DNA of 64,000 nucleotides from Megaustenia siamemsis (GCA_032433765.1 JAVIAB010000073.1:60547552-60611551); one strand, 5' to 3'. Shown: positions 43,666 through 54,000, numbered from the stretch's first letter. Notes: generated by a model from the sequence alone, not told the origin. Made by a program: numbers and translations.

Positions 43666-43740
43666 AAAAATTTAGGCACATACTCAAAAAGTCGACCTCA
43701 AAACCATAAAAAGCTACTCCCACATTCATCTAAAAGTTAC
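43665..43740. repeat. Recurrent junction module, copy 3 (left arm)
   Basis: CACAAAAATTTAGGCACATA then CTCAAAAAGTCGACCTCAAA then AGCTACTCCCACATTCATCT. It is close to the palindrome centre, with its mirror at about 43950-44018. Confidence 0.75.
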
Positions 43741-43800
43741 ACCAAAACCGCACCAGATTTGCACCGTGCAAAAACATGCACCAGTTTGGCACAATGCACC

Positions 43801-43867
43801 TTCGTAAGGGGCGTATCAATCATAAAAGTGATTATCAAAGTAAATTTTTGGTATGGGGATGTCTATT
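43801..43867. other. Loop at the centre of element 2
   Basis: About 67 bp of single-copy sequence between the inverted arms (TTCGTAAGGGGCGTATCAAT ... GGGGATGTCTATT). The innermost arm sequence is GCACCAGTTTGGCACAATGC on the left and its complement on the right. The right arm carries an extra insert of about 17 bp (GCGTGTCAAACTTGTGC) just inside. Confidence 0.85.
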
Positions 43868-44017
43868 GGTGCATTGTGCCAAACTGGTGCGCGTGTCAAA
43901 CTTGTGCATGTTTTTGCACGGTGCAAATCTGGTGCGGTTTTGGTGTAACTTTTAGATGAATGTGGGAGTAGCTTTTTACGGTTTTGAGGTCGACTTTTTG
44001 AGTATGTGCCTAAATTT

Positions 44018-44122
44018 TTGTGATCTCAGAGATGAAATGTGTTAGACGAATGACAGGAAACAGTCTGAGAGATAAGCTCAGAAATGAAGAACTGAGAAGA
44101 AAGTTAGGAATAGCCCCCATCA
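44018..44122 (+). pseudogene. LINE family C scrap near the palindrome centre (right arm)
   Basis: Mirror of 43563-43665: GATGAAATGTGTTAGACGAA through AAGTTAGGAATAGCCC. Confidence 0.75.
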
Positions 44123-44243
44123 TTGCCTCTTAGGTTTCTGCCCTTGCCTCTTAGGTTTCTGCCCTTGCCTCCTATGTTTCTGACCTTGTCTCCTAGGTTT
44201 CTGACCTTGCCTCCTAGGTTTCTGCCTACATTTTTGTGATCTG

Positions 44244-44668
44244 GTGGTAATATTTTTCTCGGCCTATGGGAAGACCTTGACGAATTTGGGGAAACATGTG
44301 AACGTGACCTATGTTAAAGAGGGGGCCAATACAACAAAGTTGGTAATTAACCCCCCTGTTTAAAACCATGACGCCTATTGGTGAAGACCTGTATGAGGTG
44401 TCGCTTGGAAATCGAAGTATCCTGTGGGATCTTCCTTCACAGCTTGGTTTTTTCGTCTACCAGTACACCAAATTGGGAATGTTGGAATTTTACTATGACT
44501 TCCTGGATAGATTCGTAGAGAGGTCCGACTTTCGACTCTGTGAAATGGATACAGATAGTCTGTACTTGGCACTCAGCGAGTCATCATTAGAAGGGGTCGT
44601 TAAAATGGATAGGGTAAACGAGTTTTTCTCCCAGTACGACAAATGTTTCCCTTACGAAACTTGTGAAG
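44244..44668 (+). pseudogene. Protein-primed DNA polymerase B, palm fragment (right arm)
   Basis: Mirror of 43018-43440 with the same motif B (AYGKT) and motif C (CEMDTDS). A longer C run near 44352 shifts the frame between the two motifs, a lesion not shared with the left arm. The fragment runs into the 22-bp array. Confidence 0.9.
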
Positions 44669-44669
44669 A

Positions 44670-45015
44670 GAACACTGGAGGCAATGTTAAAGAACGATCG
44701 AGGCAATGTTAAAGAACGATCGAGGCAATGTTAGAGAACGCTCGAGGTAATGTTAGAGAACGCTGGAGGCAATGTTATAGAACGCTGGAGGCAATGTTAG
44801 AGAACGCTGGAGGCAATGTTAGAGAACGCTGGAGGCAATGTTAGAGAACGCTGGAGGCAATGTTAACGAACGATCGAGGCAATGTTAGAGAACGATCGAG
44901 GCAATGTTAGAGAACGCTGGAGGCAATGTTATAGAACGCTGGAGGCAATGTTAGAGAACGCTGGAGGTAATGTTAAAGAACGATCGAGGCAATGTTAGAG
45001 AACGCTGGAGGCAAT
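44670..45015. repeat. 22-bp tandem array, element 2 right arm
   Basis: Mirror of 42665-43018 (AGAGAACGCTGGAGGCAATG+TT), with the same order of unit variants. Confidence 0.94.
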
Positions 45016-45203
45016 TTTCGACGCAGTATGAGATCGCACTGGTGGAGATACAATTTCCGCTAAATTATTTCAATGTAATAGAGGGTGATGTCTGGATTCG
45101 CTACGAATCTCTCGATAACGACGATATTTGCGACGCTAGATTTGATGTCAACGTGACATTGGAGCCTTCCTGCTCGTTGTGTCTAACTAGTATGACTATG
45201 TGA
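45000..45203 (+). pseudogene. Polinton structural-like protein fragment (right arm)
   Basis: Mirror of 42483-42690, with the same STQYEIALVEIQFP reading and no visible difference in the translated region. Confidence 0.5.
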
Positions 45204-45334
45204 GTAGCTTTTGGGATTTTTAGGTCGACTTTTTGAGTATGACCCTAAATTTTTGTGTTCTGGGGTAAAATGTTTGCGATTTGGATGTAACTATCTGATC
45301 GATGTGTCTAACTAGTATCAGTATGGAAGTAGAT

Positions 45335-46155
45335 AGGTTTCTTACCTTCCCTCCTTGTTTTCTAATGCAGCTTCCTAGATTTCTGACCTTGCCTCTTTGG
45401 TTTTCAGCCTTTGCTTCCTAGTTTTCTGTCCATGTCTCCTAGGTTTCTGACCTTCCCTCCTTGTTTTCTGACCTCGCCTCCTAGGTTTCTGACCTCGCCT
45501 CCTAGGTTTCTGACCTCGCCTCCTAGGTTTCTGCCCTTGCCTCTTAGATTTCTGACCCTCCCTTGGTTTTCAGCCTTTGCTTCCTAGTTTTCTGTCCATG
45601 TCTCCTAGGTTTCTGACCTTCCCTCCTTGTTTTCTGACCTCGCCTCCTAGGTTTCTGACCTCGCCTCCTAGGTTTCTGACCTCGCCTCCTAGGTTTCTGC
45701 CCTTGCCTCTTAGATTTCTGACCCTCCCTCCTTGTTTTCTAACCTTGTCTCTTTGGTTTCTGCCCTTACCTCCTAAGTTTCTGCCCTTGTCTCCTAGGTT
45801 TCTGCCCTCGCCTCCTTGTTTTCTAACACAGCTTCCTAGATTTCTGACCATGCCTCCTAGGTTTCTGACCTTCCCTCCTTGTTTTCTAACACAGCTTCCT
45901 AGATTTCTGACCTCCCCTCCTTGTTTTCTAACACAGCTTCCTAGATTTCTGCCCTTGCCTCTTTGGTTTCTGCCCTCGCCTCCTAGGTTTCTGCCCTTGT
46001 CTCCTAGGTTTCTGCCCTTTTCTCCTAGGTTTCTGCCCTTGTCTCCTAGGTTTCTGCCCTTGCCTCTTAGATTTCTGACCTTCCCTCCTTGTTTTCTGAC
46101 CTTGCCTCTTTGGTTTCTGCCCTTACCTCCTAAGTTTCTGCCCTTGCCTCCTAAC
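45335..46155. repeat. 21-bp tandem array, element 2 right arm
   Basis: Mirror of 41530-42350 (CTAGGTTTCTGACCTCGCCT+C), including the larger internal duplication. Confidence 0.93.
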
Positions 46156-46429
46156 TTTGATTTACCGGATTATATTTAAACTAGTCGGATGTGAGACTTC
46201 GTGTTATAAGCGCGCTTGATTCACGGACGTTTATTTTTCATAGTACTGTTCAGTCTAGCGGTCTGTGTTGTAGTGGAATATTTTACGGTTTTAGGTCGAC
46301 TTTTTTAATATGAGCCTATTTTGTTTTGGTTTATCATGAATGTGAGAGAGACAGAGCGAGAGAGAGAGAAAGAGAGAGAGAGTGAGAGAGAGAGAATTTC
46401 GCTTGTTGATACTTTGTGTGGGTTGATGA

Positions 46430-46585
46430 TAGGACATGCAGGGATGATGAGTTTGTCTCCAACTTTTTGAATTTTCGGTGTGTAGAATGACCCCTCTATC
46501 TCATCGCCCTTATCGTCTTTCAACACATATGTAACGGGTTTGTTTCATTTACTCGACTGATGGAAAACAGTTCCTCCGTCCAAGC
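46430..46585 (-). pseudogene. Polinton integrase C-terminal fragment (right arm)
   Basis: Mirror of 41085-41240. One base pattern differs near 46540, so the open frame breaks between FSISRVNETNP and the following LKDDKGDEIEG. Confidence 0.78.
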
Positions 46586-46589
46586 CGGA

Positions 46590-46799
46590 AGGTTTGATGT
46601 TGAGGGTGGTACATGATGATGATAGGACATGAAGGTTTGATGATGGTGTTGAGGGTGGCACATGATGATAGGACATGAAGGGCTGGTGTTGGGGGTGGCG
46701 CATGATGATGATAGTGTTGAGGGTGGCACATGATGATGATGTGTCAATTTGTGTGGCTTGGTGATGATTTTTATTTGACTTGAGTTAGCTTGGATATGC

Positions 46800-46841
<42 letters not shown>

Positions 46842-47190
46842 GGGTGGCACATGATAGTGTTGAGGGTGGCCTATGATGATGATGTGTCAATTTGTGTGGC
46901 TTGGTGATGATTTTTATTTGACTTGAGTTAGCTTGGATATGCGATAGAGAAAGAGAGAGAGTCACTATTTAATGGTAGGGCACAAGATGATGATGGGATA
47001 TGAAGGTTTGATGATGGTGTTGGGGGTGGCGCATGATGATGATAGTGTTGAGGGTGGCACATGATGATGATAGTGTTGAGGGTGGCACATGATGATGATA
47101 GGCCATGAAGGGGTTGATACTTTGTGTGGCTTGATGATGATAGGACATGAAGGGGTGATGGTGTTGAGGGTGGCACATGATGATGATAGG
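46590..47190. repeat. GATGAT-rich and GA repeats, element 2 right arm
   Basis: Mirror of 40480-41085, with a shorter (GA)n run at 46806-46838. Confidence 0.85.
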
Positions 47191-47539
47191 ACATGAAGGC
47201 AGAGGGGGTAGTTCCATTGTCTATAGATGGCGTTAAGGCAGTCTCGAAAACGCTTATGCTAACATCAACTACACGCCCTTTTTTGTTAACCAAGGGGACC
47301 TCACTCTTGTTAATCAGACGACAGCTCCGGCAGCCAGTGTGGCTGCCCAGGATGTTTCAGCAAAGTCACCGATTACCTATTCCAGCTTTGATCAAGGTTT
47401 TGTCAAAATGGAGGGCGGTTGTGTTTTGAAGGCTAATGAAACTTCCTATGCACCCGTGTTTGATAGACATTTAACAAACAGTACCACCAAAACAGGAGGG
47501 AGGAAACCCAGACGCTTAAAATTATCAGCATCCGGACAG

Positions 47540-47542
<3 letters not shown>
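47190..47542 (+). pseudogene. PC4-like gene with internal deletion (element 2, right arm)
   Basis: Mirror of 40133-40465. VPLSIDGVKAVS is followed directly by the repeat zone, and the conserved tail ends KPRRLKLSASGQ at 47542. AATAAA at 47586-47591 follows as a possible poly(A) signal. Confidence 0.75.
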
Positions 47543-47581
<39 letters not shown>

Positions 47582-48438
47582 TATTAATAAAATTGTGAAA
47601 TATAGAATTTTGTTTTGCTTTACATTGAATGAGAAAGAGCGAGCGTCACTATTTAATATTAGCACACCTTACTACACGACACATGATGATGTTGGTAGCG
47701 ATAACACACACGACCACTTATATTTTACTATTTTTAACATAAGTCCGTTTTCTTTTCAATCGGGGTTCTACCTGAGTTGGCTAACGGAATTTAAAATACT
47801 CTTTCACAAATTTCTAACACACAGCGAGCGACGATCACCGGACACGGATTAGCACCGAGTCTCTATTGAATTTACCTGCGGTTAAGCTCTCAGAAACACA
47901 GGAGACCGTTCGACAAAACTAACCTTTCAATGTTATTGCTTGTCAGCATTTTTTTTTTTTACATGTTGCCCTGTCACGTAGTAGACCCGTGTTCGAATCC
48001 TGAAGGGAGACTGTTTTTTTTTATTATTTTTAATAATTCTGAGTTTACTTTCACAAATACATATTTTTTAAAATAATTCTGTTTACTTTCACAAATATAC
48101 TCTTTTAAAATACTCTTTCATTTTCATCTAACACACAACGAGAGGCGATCACCGGATTAGCACCGAGTCTTTTGAATTTACCTGAGTTAAGCTCTCAGTG
48201 AACCATTTCGACAAACTGACGAACACCAAAAAAAAATTCCCCCCCAAAAAAAATTCCCCCCCCAAAAAAAAAATTATGAAGTTCGAAAAAAATCGCGAAT
48301 TCGAAAAAAAAATATTTTTTTTTTTTTTTTTTTGGCACCGTTTTGGTGCAAAGTCGGTGCAAAGTCGGTGCCAAATCTATTGTATTTCGGTGCATGTTAT
48401 TCCACTTTTCTGTTGAGTTCACAGCCACCTATACTACT

Positions 48439-48444
48439 CCCGAG
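48439..48444. repeat. Target-site duplication of element 2 (right)
   Basis: CCCGAG, identical to 39222-39227. Confidence 0.9.
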
Positions 48445-48469
48445 ATGCAACAAACATTGGCAAGTCATC

Positions 48470-48895
48470 GGATAGCTATCGCCACTATTGTCCAACAAGG
48501 GAATATCTCTTGAGGAAAAACGGGCACTCTACAATACAATCTTCATTCCAACTTTGAGACCAATGCCAGTCCAGGACCCTAGATGTAAGAACAAGAAAAG
48601 TAACCACTACCGAGATGAAATGTGTTAGACGGATGGCAGGAAACAGCCTGAAATCAGAAATAAAGAACTAAGAAAAAAGCTAGAAAAAATCCACTCCATA
48701 GAATGTATAAAGAAACAGCAGATAAAATGTGTTGGCCATGTGATTAGGCAGGAAGATCTAAACATAACACAACGAGCTTTCAATAGAGCTGCAGAGACTA
48801 ACAGAAGAGAAAAAGACCACCAATTATATCTCTACTTGACGCTGAAAGGCAAATGAGGAAGGAAAGAAGACGAAGCTGACGTAACAAAGTACTGC
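48470..48895 (+). pseudogene. LINE family C, 3' part
   Basis: Broken frames read GISLEEKRALYNTIFIPTLR, then a LEKIHSIECIKKQQIKCVGH segment, then VIRQEDLNITQRAFNR. The end is QLYLYLTLKGK. These are the post-RT and C-terminal pieces of the same family as 49960-50280. It lies just outside the right end of element 2. Confidence 0.72.
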
Positions 48896-49021
48896 AACTG
48901 TTGAACTTTCATCCTCACTCTTCGTTATTACACACATTTAGTGTGTGTCTTTTTAATAATTTCTGGTTTATACAATGTGTCTCTGTGTACAAAGTGTCTT
49001 TTCTATTTGCTGTCCTAACAT

Positions 49022-49063
49022 ATCGTCATCATCATCAGCATCATCATCATCATCATCATCATC
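49022..49063. repeat. (CAT)n microsatellite
   Basis: About 13 CAT triplets with one interruption. Confidence 0.93.
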
Positions 49064-49124
49064 GCATGTCCTCTACAGACCGTTGCATTCACCACAGACC
49101 ATCTGAAAGAATCTCTGTCTCTAA

Positions 49125-49310
49125 CCAGATCTCCCACTTCTTCTGTTGTCATGTTCAAGGTCCCCTTTGATGTCTTGAAACCACATTCTTCTTGGTCTGT
49201 CTCTGTCTGGTCGTCCAGGAACCATGCCTTCCATTATTGATCTTTCCAGCCCACTATGTCTTTTGACGTGGCCATAGTTTCTAAATTCTTCAGTGGAATT
49301 AAATGTATAA
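49125..49310 (-). pseudogene. LINE C-terminal fragment (family D)
   Basis: The minus strand reads NYGHVKRHSGLERSIMEGMV, then PGRPDRDRPRRMWFQDIKGD. This is the common GHV.R..GLE..IMEG...G.R.RGRPRR.W tail of invertebrate LINEs. Its sequence differs from families A, B and C here. Confidence 0.75.
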
Positions 49311-49959
49311 GAGAAGCTGTAAACAGAACCAGAAGAGATAAGATTCGAAATGGTGAGTGTGACACCAGCTATCGACAATATTGGAAACAAGAAATCAAAT
49401 TGTTTGGATATCTGACCAGAATGAAATCCAACTAACCTGTAGGTCAAGGATTTTACATAAAAACATCCAACAGCAGAGCAAAATGGAAACCCAGAAAGAT
49501 ATGGATAGATGGAATTTAAAATTGCATAAAGTACATTCAAAACAATAACAACTCAAGCTAAACAACTAACGAAGGGCAGAAAACTACACACTGCTCCTGT
49601 CTGTGACGCGAGACAAGCAGTGAGATGGATTAAAGAAGAGAGTAGAAAGCGAGATTGATGATCATTTTCCGTTTCCTCTGTTACTCGTTTCTTTATACCG
49701 GCCTCTATTTTCCCTCTCGATGAAGCAAAACTTCCGAAATGATGAAAGACGCCAAGAACGCTTCAAAGACCGCCACGACCTATTAGATAGGTAGACAATT
49801 GTGATTGCTCAACAAAGCTTTAAATTATTTGCTCATACAGTTCTGTAATAGATGTTCCTCTTTTCGTTTTACTAAGCCTAATCCAAAATGTAAACTTGAC
49901 TACGCCCCTGAATTTTCATCCGTGAACGCAGGAAAAAATGATAAAAAAAGAATATTGTT

Positions 49960-50280
49960 TAAGTTGAGAAAAGTTCAGATCAGAAATGAAGAACTGAGAA
50001 AAAGCTAGGAATAGCCCACGTCATAGAATATATAAAGAAACAACAGATAAAATGGTTTGGCCACGTGACACAGCAGAAAAATCAAAACACAACACAACGA
50101 GCCCTCAATAAACGTTGCAAGAATACCAGACCCAAGGGTCGACGAAAAAGATGGATCGACGGAATACTAGAAGCACTAGGAAACATAACAGCAGCAGAGG
50201 CGAACAGAAGAGCAAACGATCGCAAATTATATCTCCCCTCGACGCTGAAAGGCAGATAAAGAAAGAAAGAAAAGAAGAGA
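49960..50280 (+). pseudogene. LINE family C, 3' part
   Basis: Reads a shifted VQIRNEELRKS, then HVIEYIKKQQIKWFGHVTQQ, TQRALNKRC and KGRRKRWIDGILEALGNITA. It ends RKLYLPSTLKGR. It is the best-preserved C-terminal region of this family in the window, but frames change at least twice. Confidence 0.82.
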
Positions 50281-50474
50281 CAAATTGGAACCGCTGTGTG
50301 AGTTGGCTAATAGGGCGAATTGTGGCGATGACGTCAACAATAATAGAGCAAGGGAGAACTCAGCAATTACACATTAGCGCTATCTCTGTCAGAGTGTCGC
50401 TTGTTGCAACATGACACAGCCAGATAGTTGCACTGAGTGGGGAGTGTAACTTGTAGTGTTGGTTGCTGAAAGAG

Positions 50475-50950
50475 CGATTGAGAGAGAGAGAGACAGAGAG
50501 AGAGAGAGAGGGTGGAGAAGTAATAGGGCAGGGGGTGAGAAATAGATGGACGAGGTTAGAAGGAGAGAAGAAAAGGAAGAGAAGTAATGTGAAGGAGAAT
50601 AGAATGAAAAACGATGAAAAAGCTATGAGAGAAGAGAGATAGAAACAACAATACCAAAATAGAAGAACAATACAAAGACATTTAAAAGAAAGAGATAAAG
50701 ACATTTAGAGAAACTGAATAAAAAGGAAAAAAACAATAATGTTAGAAAACCAGAGAGTGAGAGAGAGAAAGAGAGAGAGAGAGAGAAACGAGAGATTGCG
50801 AAAGAGAGGGGGAAGACACACAAGATAAGCGAGAAGAAGTGAGACAATGACATATATTTGGAGAGAGAGGGGAGAGAAGCTGGCAGAGGAACAATAAATT
50901 AGAATGCAGTAGAAAAGAAAGACAAAGAAACACACACACACACACAGATC

Positions 50951-50992
<42 letters not shown>

Positions 50993-51000
50993 AATTGAAG
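50475..51000. repeat. GA-rich region with (GA)n and (CA)n microsatellites
   Basis: A purine-rich stretch of about 0.5 kb, with GA runs at 50478-50512, 50755-50785 and 50954-50988 and a CA run at 50931-50946. No coding signal. Confidence 0.88.
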
Positions 51001-51157
51001 GAAACAGATAACGATGTAAGCAACAAGGCTGACTATCAAAAACAAGGAAATAACAAATCTGGATATCACTTTCAGTATTATGTTTCTTTCCGTTGAGCGT
51101 CTACTGTCATAACAATGCAAACTCTCCTCCGGTTCGTACGAGGCTTGCTTCAACAAA

Positions 51158-51169
51158 TATACACACAGT
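51158..51169. repeat. SINE target-site duplication (left)
   Basis: TATACACACAGT, identical to 51435-51446. Confidence 0.88.
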
Positions 51170-51434
51170 TAAAAAAAAAAAAGTAAAGTACCCTTGTCAC
51201 GCTAAGTGGCGTATAGGGAATATGGTATTAGTGACCATAAATTTTACAGACCTTTGGCACATGATTTTTGGGGTAATGTGGTCGGTATTACGCCCATGCT
51301 GCTTTACTTTCTCAGAAAAAAAATCCGGTACCCATTTAAGGCTGGGTGAACCCGGAAGCCGTCGGTTGGGATCGAACCCTACCCCTTGTCCTTTGTTGTC
51401 CAGTTCACTAACCACTGAGCTATCGCGGCTCCAT
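51170..51434 (-). mobile_element. tRNA-derived SINE, minus strand, with 12-bp target duplication
   Basis: The best-defined copy of the family. On the minus strand it starts GGAGCCGCGATAGCTCAGTG (A box), has GGGTTCGATCCCAAC (B box) and a core with AATACCGACCACATTACCCC. The 3' end is CCACTTAGCGTGACAAGGGT, then ACTTTAC and a T run of about 13. The flanking TATACACACAGT copies fix both ends, giving a length of 265 bp. The tail is poly(T) on the SINE strand, not the usual poly(A). Confidence 0.93.
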
Positions 51435-51913
51435 TATACACACAGTAGATAGACACAATGTTATCGGTTGGCAGAAGCTTTGATATCAATAATAGATTAA
51501 CTGGCACAGTTGCCGTCTCATCGCTGATAATATCAGTCTCTTTTGTTATGTTGTTGATTAGATCTGTAGTTGATTTTACAAAAGAACATCATTGTGAACA
51601 TCATTGTTAACATCATTGTGAACATCATTGTGAACATCTTTTCATCCACTAAGTCTTCCATTAGTTTGGCCCAGTCAAATCGATATATCTTCTTCACGGC
51701 ACAACTCTATGGAGTCCAGGTTCCCTGATCAACACAGTCCCCAGTATGAAGCACGTCCTCTACATAGTGGTAAAGGCACTGAAGATGGTTTTAGCTCGGA
51801 TGCATGAACACCGTAGCCCCAGGCGAAGACCTTGACCTCAGCCTCCTCAGTCGCCTCTTACGACATGTATGACAGTAGTCCTGTTCTTTTCTTCCCGGTA
51901 GCGAACACGGGGT

Positions 51914-52135
51914 CATCCATCCATCCATCCATCCATCCATCCATTCCATCCATCCATCGTCCGTCCGTCCGTCCGTCCGTCCGTCCGTCCTTCCGTCCGT
52001 CCGTCCGTTCATCTATTCCTCACCCAACTATCCACCTGCCTGCGTCCCAACCTACCTACCAACCTAGCTACCTACCTACCTACATACATACACACCTACC
52101 TGCATGCCTGTCGATCTCTCTCTCTACATACATAT
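51914..52135. repeat. Tetranucleotide microsatellites (CATC, CGTC, CTAC)
   Basis: Adjoining runs of CATC (51914-51957), CGTC/CTTC (51958-52010) and CTAC/CTGC (52035-52130). They read as a series of related four-base repeats differing at one position. Confidence 0.93.
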
Positions 52136-52139
52136 ATAT

Positions 52140-52600
52140 CATTCTGCTCCTATATCCACATGCTTGTCTGTTTGAAACCCTACCTATCTGTCTGCCCGCC
52201 ATTCCATCTGTCTGTTCGTCTACATGCATCCACCTGCCACTCAGTCTATAATAAGGCTATGCTTCGACTGTCCGGATAAGTATGTCTGTTTGCTTGCCAG
52301 TTATCCAAAATCCTTACTTTTAGAAACGTGTCAGAGAGTGATCCTTTCAGCGCAATTCCATTCAATTAATTAGCCAAGTCAGCAGCTTATTTGGTCCCGT
52401 TGCAGCTTCTCTGAAATCTGTTCACACTTTAATCTAGATTGTCTTTGAAATAACTCAAATCCAAACTTCAAAGTCCTGACTGACGTGCACTTAACATACT
52501 TGCTTTTATCTTTTTGTCATTTCTGCATCTATGCTTGCTTTTATTTTCATTTATTTTAAAGAGTAAATAGGATAGTACCATCGTCAGAACAATTATTTCA
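52140..52600. other. No gene recognised
   Basis: Intergenic sequence without recognisable features. Confidence 0.4.
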
Positions 52601-52639
52601 AAACTATGTGGGAGTCAGGACATGGATGATGAACTGTGT

Positions 52640-54000
52640 GTGAGGGTTGATAACATTAGGGCAAGATTACGTGGAGAAAACAGTGCATAGGGTTCAGATG
52701 GTATCCGGTACAATGGCGTCAAAGATTTGTGTAATAAGAAACTGGAGGAACTGGCGTATATATACTACATAGCATCGAGAAGTCAGCGGTTATGGAAGAT
52801 GGATGCATGGATGCATGTCTATTTGATACCCCTGCCGAAGCCTGGGAATGATCGCACGAAATTTCAGTAATCGGATATCACAATGGGCCAAGATGGGCAA
52901 GCTGCTGGAGAAAATAGTTACTATGAGGTTATCCTGTTACTGTGAGAATCGATGTCTTCTTTCATCCACGCTCAGAGGTTACCGTATCGGTAGAGGGACC
53001 TGCAGTAATGCTACCGTGTCTGCCCACAATGTCTATGAAGGATTTCACTCTAGCTTGGAGAAAGTGCCGTTGTCATCAATCTTGAAGACGTGTACAACAT
53101 GGTACCATTCGACTTCTTTACGGCTCTGCTGTTCGATTCCAGTCCAGTCCTCATTAACTGGTTAGCAGCGGCCCTTTTCCAACAGAATGCGTTTTCAAGT
53201 GCGGTACGCGGACTTCCGAACCTACATCCATACATCCCGGCCTTACAAAGGGCTCACTTTTATCTTCAGTGCATTTCAACGTCTACACTAAGAATAAAAG
53301 GAGAGTTGACTGCGGCTCTAGGAAGAACACTGTCTTAGACTGATAACGTTTTGATGTATCGCCAAGGTAGAGATAGTGTTCATGGAGCAGGTTGTTGGAG
53401 AAATGCAGAATGAACGTAACTATTTGAGCTGATGATGCTGCGAGCCACGATCATTGGTAAACCCGGTGAAGGTGGCTGTGACATGGCTCTCTCTAAACAA
53501 CCGCCAACACACCGACGAATGAGCTTGGGTTCAGAAGTTGTTGTGAGGACCCTCACATTGAGGTACCTGGGAACACAGTCTGATCAAAGTCTTGCTTTCA
53601 CCCAGCACATGCATCAAGTTTTAATGAAGACTAGGAGAGCCTCTCAGCAATGATGGCATTAACGGCTGCGGCAGCAGTGAGCAGCATCTTCTTGTCTTCC
53701 TCTTCAAGGACTGGTGGTTTTCGTTATTGAGCATGCACTGGCGATTCTAAATCTCAGCCACACACAGACTGACAGACTGACAGACTGAAACGAATACAAA
53801 ATTAGGTCATGCGAATCATACTTAATGCACGGAGACACACTGCAGGGAGATGCGGTAACTCCTTGATTCTCCCGCCGTCGCAGGCCGAATTATGTCCTTG
53901 GCACGCGCTTACCTCCGAGTCTGTGCTGGTCTATGATCTACTCAGCGAGATTGGCAGGAGAAAGTGCAGCAAGCTCAAAAGAGGAAGAATACCATGAAAC
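52640..54000 (+). pseudogene. RNase H-type LINE, decayed reverse transcriptase (I/Nimb-like)
   Basis: Broken frames carry a recognisable order of RT motifs: GSDGIRYNGVKDLC (about 52690), YLIPLPKPGNDR (about 52825), a motif A region VINLEDVYNMVPF (about 53070), LINWLAAALFQQ, LRYLGTQSDQSLAFTQHM (about 53565) and MRIILNARRHT (about 53809). The wording matches a widespread animal LINE in which RT is followed by RNase H. The RNase H copy at 23660-24285 is probably the same or a related family. The catalytic YADD box is not recognisable. Many stops make this an old pseudogene. Confidence 0.7.

Larger units (their letters stand above)
39228..43800 (+). repeat. Element 2, left arm of the palindrome
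   Basis: Inverted copy of 43868-48438. Arm-specific differences include a longer AT repeat, a longer CT run, the length of homopolymers near 39320-39425, a missing 13-bp duplication (TGCAAAGTCGG type) present in the right arm, and a C-run length difference in the polymerase piece. Confidence 0.93.
39228..48438. mobile_element. Element 2: palindromic Polinton/Maverick-type element, 9.2 kb
   Basis: The element begins AGTAGTATAGGTGGCTGTGA and ends TCACAGCCACCTATACTACT. It is flanked by a perfect 6-bp duplication CCCGAG. The arms 39228-43800 (4,573 bp) and 43868-48438 (4,571 bp) are inverted copies around a loop of only about 67 bp. Gene remnants in each arm, from the outside in, are a deleted PC4-like gene, an integrase C-terminal piece, a structural-like fragment and a protein-primed DNA polymerase fragment. 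Two minisatellites lie among them. Polymerase plus integrase plus the 6-bp duplication identify the Polinton group. All genes are fragments, so this is a non-autonomous, internally deleted palindrome. Confidence 0.92.
43868..48438 (-). repeat. Element 2, right arm of the palindrome
   Basis: Inverted copy of 39228-43800 with small indels. It carries the mirror copies listed separately. Confidence 0.93.
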
